DNA of 64,000 nt, taken from positions 124,001 to 188,000 of the forward strand of contig NW_026570378.1 of NCBI RefSeq assembly GCF_019649055.1. The letters are read 5' to 3'. The DNA comes from Paramacrobiotus metropolitanus (taxonomy: Eukaryota > Tardigrada > Eutardigrada > Parachela > Macrobiotidae). The notes under the pieces were generated by a model. It was not told where the DNA came from, did not search any database, and saw only the letters and a program-made list of their open reading frames with translations. Every line of letters starts with the position of its first letter. Within the stretch, counting starts at the first letter, position 1. Below are positions 59,651 to 64,000 of the stretch, in pieces. Made by a program: the position numbers and the translations under genes.

Positions 59651-60363
59651 GAGTCCTGTTCGTACAGTTTGGTAATACTAGTACTGAAAATGGCTATCGT
59701 TCGTGACTGATTTTTATTCACGAGAGGAATTCGCAAATTCGGCAAATTTATCTACGCAGAAGCACCACTGTAATTTTCTACTGTTAAAGCAGTTTGTCCG
59801 AAGAACAGGGACTGTGTATTATTGTAAAGATAGATACAGATTTTGGAGTGTTAAGCACTTAGTTTTGAAACAATATTGGCTCTGAAAACTAACGATGTTC
59901 CAATTTATCTTTAGGTTGCTTGAAAAATGTTTAAAGACAAAAATGTGTAAATGTATGTACGGCATATAAACGGCTGTTAGCAAGTAGTAAATTTTTAAAA
60001 ATCATGGCGATCGGTCTTCTCGACCTGAACTAACTGCTTGCCGATATATGTAATTTTCCAATACTATAATATGCGTTTACTTGGTAATGTGGATTTAAAA
60101 ACGGTTTTTTAACTGGCAAGGCCAGTCTTCCTTTAAACTGCTTGGAAATTATCCTGTCATGATCGAGCGGTTGGTCTTGCATTTCCATTACACGTCACAC
60201 ACCCGGCTCGGTATTTCAATAATACACAACGTATAAGAGAGATTTATCAAACGTTGCGGAATATTGTCCAGCTAAAGTTAATGTTACATAATTTTCAAAT
60301 GCGGTTAACTTATTAATTGACCGGAGCGAAGCGAAGGTCTTCCTAATTCAGCTCCAATGCTTA

Positions 60364-60575
60364 GCTTCACTTGTGTCCGTTACGGAAGTCCAGCTATGAC
60401 GTCATCCTGGATACGTCAGATGACGTCACGGCTCTATACAGTAGTTTTGCAGTGCTTCACTTGTGTCCGTTACGAAAGTCCCAAATATGACTTTACCGCG
60501 GACTAGCCCGATAACGCCATGAGACTGTAGAACAGTTTTGCACTGCTTATCTTGTGTCTGTTGGGGAAGCACCGT
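60364..60575. repeat. ~90-bp tandem repeat, 2.3 copies, with CRE-like sites
   Basis: GCTTCACTTGTGTCCGTTAC begins copies at 60364 and 60454; a diverged third starts at 60545. TGACGTCA occurs twice inside (60397-60404 and 60421-60428). Confidence 0.7.
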
Positions 60576-61180
60576 TGATGGTAACGTGGTGTTTCCTGTA
60601 TGCTTAAAACGCTAATGAAGAACATAGGGCACTTCAAATAGCAACCTTTCCCAATGTCGCATTCGAATAAAACGTGACTTACTTTTAGAAGAAGCTCGAC
60701 AAGTAAGGGCACCCTGGCTTAGATAATGAAGACCCATGCCAACCCTGGCTTAGGCAGTTGTAAGAAGTAACTGGGGTGATCACCCATTTTAACAGTGCCG
60801 GCAATAATTCAAAAAGGTCACCCAGAGCTGGGTAAAATCGACTGGCAAATAGACACTCCATTGTTTGCGTAAAATTCCGTTGTTTGTTACAACATTTATT
60901 TAGAGAAGCGGGCTTGTGATACCTAAACGGTTTCTAAACTAATTACCTTCAACTCTGGCAACAACTAAAAACGAATTTTTAATGGGAGGAGGTGCTTTAG
61001 GGACCCTGGGTTTAACTGCTTCAAACCGGCAACGTCTGCTAGTATAGTTCGCCAATTTTTACAACACCAGGACTATTGTTATTGCCTGGGTTACATATGC
61101 GTTAGATTAGATAGAGCAAAGATAGTGTGTTTTAGTTGCATAGTGTACCCTAAAAAACCTACATGGCTTAAAACCCACTG

Positions 61181-61507
61181 AAAAAATAACGTAAAGTACT
61201 ACGAAGTGTATCTAAATCGGCTGTTATGGTAATAATTTGGGATTAAATTGGTGATACACTCCATATGAGTATCTCACAATTTCAGTATTATACAAAAGTC
61301 TGCAGCTCTTTTGAAAAAACTGTGAATTTACACTGAAAAACAGAAACAACTCAAAAAATAACGTTAAGTTCTACGAAGTGTATCTAAATCGGCTGTTATG
61401 GTAAAAATTTGGGATTAAATTGGTGATAACTTCATATGAGCATCTCACAATTTCAGTATCCCACAAAAGTCTGCAGCACCTATGTAAAAAAAAAACTGTG
61501 AATTTTC
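61181..61507. repeat. 172-bp tandem repeat, two copies
   Basis: Copies start at 61181 and 61353 and share long blocks such as CTACGAAGTGTATCTAAATC and TTTGGGATTAAATTGGTGAT, with about 90% identity by eye. Confidence 0.8.
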
Positions 61508-63040
61508 AAAAACAGCTGGTGGAAATTCCACCGCTTGGGCATTGGCGTAGGACAGTAACAGGCTGCCTGAACAGGCACAATAACCAGAGCCGCACACATC
61601 ATATGATTCAGCCGCTGCGTACTAAGAGAGTAGCTAAACCATAACACTGTCAGCTAACTGAAAATATCAAACAAATAAGGACATCTCAGTGCTTTTATAA
61701 TAGCATAAATGCTAATAAAACATTTTTCTTATCATATCACAATATTTTCTTCGACTGCAATAGGAAAAAGAACAATAGAACGACGTTGTGATCGAAGCAG
61801 CCAACAATAAATATGGCTGGCTATGATCAGTGTTATGCTCATGTAAACTGGCGCTGCCCACCATTACCCTGTTGCATACTGACCGGAAATCAAACATTTT
61901 TTGATTATAAATTCAACCATGAACCTTTTCATGATGAATTAAATTGCACAAGCTAACTATTGAAAAGTGTAAGCAGCTACCACAGCCAGGTTGATTCGAG
62001 TAGATCAAGTAGCCATAATGTTGTGTACAACGGAATTTGTGTGTTGTCGCACCGGCAACCACCGTGCCCACTGCCCACACCGCCCGTATTGTATATCGTT
62101 AATGCCCAAGCGGTGCCACCTACCCACCTCCCCTTCAAATTCTAAACTACTACTTCTAAACAAATTCTATTCTAGCAAAAATTTACTGCAGCAAAAATTT
62201 TGAAAAAAATAGTTCAGGGTAATTTATTGTTATTCTATGGTATGAATTTGCAACTTCGACAAAAAATTCCTTGATACCTCGGGCATTGCCGGGTTAAGCA
62301 GATTTGCCGTAGTTTTAATTTCGCTGTAATCACGGTTTAGTGTCAGAAATAACTTGAAACTACTCGCAAAAGATACTGGACATACGATGATAACTTAAAA
62401 ATGATCAATTTGTATTTGTTGACGGGTGATATGTGGCAAATTATGGGAACAACTGCTCTAAGCTTGCTTAACTACAAAGTGAAAAAACTAAAACTGAAAG
62501 AAGAAAGAAAGAACAGAAATGAAAGAAGAACGGTGGCAAAAAAGTTTAGTCTGGTTTTCAGTTTTTCCCACATGTTGTCCGAGAATGATTTACAAAAAAT
62601 GTCAATGAATTTTTGTCGGCGGGCCATACAACAAAGCTTCTTGACCAAGCTGTGAAATCGCTTCGCTCCGGTCTGTTAAGGCACGCCAACGTGCATTTTT
62701 CTAGTTATAAATTTTTGCAGTATTTTGGTGGGTCCGGCAGTGCACGGTATAAGAAAATGATGGCACACCTACTCTAGGGCTCTTTAAAAGTTTCTGATCT
62801 CATTCTTATGACAGGTCCATTGCAAGAAAGATCTACAGGAGTTTATTCAAACAAGTAAGTACTGTTTTGTCTTGCGTACATTATACATGCGCTTGTGTAT
62901 CAAATGTTTTTAGCTTACGATTAGAACCTATTGTAACCGTGTCATCGTTGTATCGTACCCCATAAATACATATACAAAGATCGGAAAGACTGGCTAACAT
63001 AACTGCAGCAGAAGCAGTTACGAGTGCATCAAGACAGTAG

Positions 63041-63094
63041 TAAGCATTAAGCATACGGCTTAAGCATTAAGCATACGGCATTAAGCATAAGCAC
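63041..63094. repeat. 20-bp tandem repeat
   Basis: Two full copies of TAAGCATTAAGCATACGGC(T/A) at 63041 and 63061 and a partial third. Confidence 0.85.
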
Positions 63095-63179
63095 TGCTTA
63101 CTGCGCATTTATTGAACAATACAACTAATACGCTACGCCGTTATGATAAGCTTTTATATGCATTGAAATAAATGTTGTC

Positions 63180-63665
63180 AGAGGTGTGCTAACGGTAAAA
63201 GCTTTAGGGCGTCAAGAATTTATCGGTAGTAGTAAGCGTGCTTTCCAGACGGATGCGAACATATACGTGGAATGTAGGAAATTTTGGCGGTAAACTTACT
63301 AGAAGTTACACGAGCTCGCGGCTACATTGAAGGGTGATGGAATGCGGCTTCTTTTGATCTGTGGTTTTAAGCCGGAACCAAACTTTAACGGAATGACGCG
63401 TTGTTGGGGAGCATAACGACCATGTTAAAAAAGCTAGCATTACAGTTTGGAGATACGGATACGATGCTTACACAAAACTTTTACTGCATGCCTCCAATAA
63501 TTACCTTGATAAAATTAAGAAACTTTGCATCCTGCATTTATGACCGGAAGACGCTTTAAATAATAGTGTCGGGTACAACCGCAAGCAATGCAAATACTCG
63601 TAATATATAGTAGTATGCTCTATATATAACGCTACAATTTACAAACCGGTGTACAATGCGAGCAA
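63180..63665. repeat. Further copy of the lectin/GR unit tail
   Basis: Aligns with 55490-55975 (for example GGGTGATGGAATGCGG and TGCATTTATGACCGGAAGA), which precedes lectin gene 3, so another family member could follow beyond the window. Confidence 0.7.
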
Positions 63666-64000
63666 GAAAGGAAGCTACGGGTTTAGGGTATGCGTTGTAG
63701 CGAAGACAGCGAAAACCGGTTTGTACAGCTAGTACGCGCACAGACAGCCACACTCATACGTGTGTAAGTGAATGCGAGCGGATTTACCCACTCACACACA
63801 CATGTGCGCGATTGATCGATACAGCAAGGCAGCACTCCGCTTGCGCTTTTTGGCAGCACCGGAATGCGCTGTCTTCAGTCTATTTATAGTCACAACAGAG
63901 AGGCTGCATTGATCAACCAGCCTCAGAGGGCAAAAAGGCTGTTCGCTGGCTTTTTAACATAGACCGTAGCCTCCTCATTTAGTCAGATTGTATGCAGTGT
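63666..64000. other. Window end, possible promoter
   Basis: No gene. CTATTTATAG near 63880 could be a TATA box for a gene beyond the edge; weak. Confidence 0.2.

Larger units (their letters stand above)
59651..63180. other. Intergenic, repeat-containing
   Basis: No gene recognised in 3.5 kb; frames up to 84 codons without domains. A GR gene would be expected here if the lectin/GR unit were complete, but none is seen. It holds the tandem repeats listed separately. Confidence 0.45.

Overview
The window looks like nuclear DNA of a small ecdysozoan invertebrate. It has multi-exon genes with short GT-AG introns, an ER glucosidase II alpha gene, a SMYD-type MYND/SET gene, a melatonin-receptor-like GPCR, a cluster of invertebrate gustatory-receptor (GR) genes, and many short inverted-repeat transposons. 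A tardigrade is my best guess from this mix, but no marker in the window proves it. All exon models below were built by hand from open frames, splice sites, phase bookkeeping and paralogue comparison; none is backed by transcripts.

Region 1 (1-10.7 kb) is a tandem segmental duplication. Each unit pairs a minus-strand BTB/POZ fragment with a plus-strand four-exon gene (2130-4641 and 7248-9960) for a ~530-residue protein with a divergent BTB-like domain and a C-terminal ubiquitin-like domain. A decayed non-LTR retrotransposon (5.4-6.1 kb) lies between units. A third, diverged copy of the BTB/Ubl gene is at 24006-25915 (minus), with one intron fewer.

Region 2 (10.7-24 kb) holds a four-exon rhodopsin-family GPCR (11250-16531) with a 3.4-kb intron carrying a MITE, a SMYD-like gene on the minus strand (18185-20762) whose SET active-site motifs are degenerate, and a 1.25-kb long-TIR element with a perfect 9-bp target duplication (22017-23262).

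Region 3 (24-35.6 kb) is the third BTB/Ubl gene head-to-head with a complete 17-exon glucosidase II alpha gene (26889-35342). CRE-like and NRF1-like palindromes lie between them.

Region 4 (35.6-64 kb) is the accessory part. Four minus-strand GR genes (one a pseudogene) alternate with four plus-strand genes for secreted coiled-coil plus bulb-type (mannose-binding-like) lectin proteins. Two of the lectin genes look intact, one is split by a SINE-like insertion and one is decayed. A ~5.4-kb lectin+/GR- unit is duplicated, and its tail recurs near 63.2-63.7 kb. Several hairpin elements and tandem repeats fill the rest.

The best candidates for something undescribed are the BTB-like/Ubl family, which also shows an apparent gene-conversion tract, and the coiled-coil/bulb-lectin family duplicated together with chemoreceptors. 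Both are inferences from sequence only.
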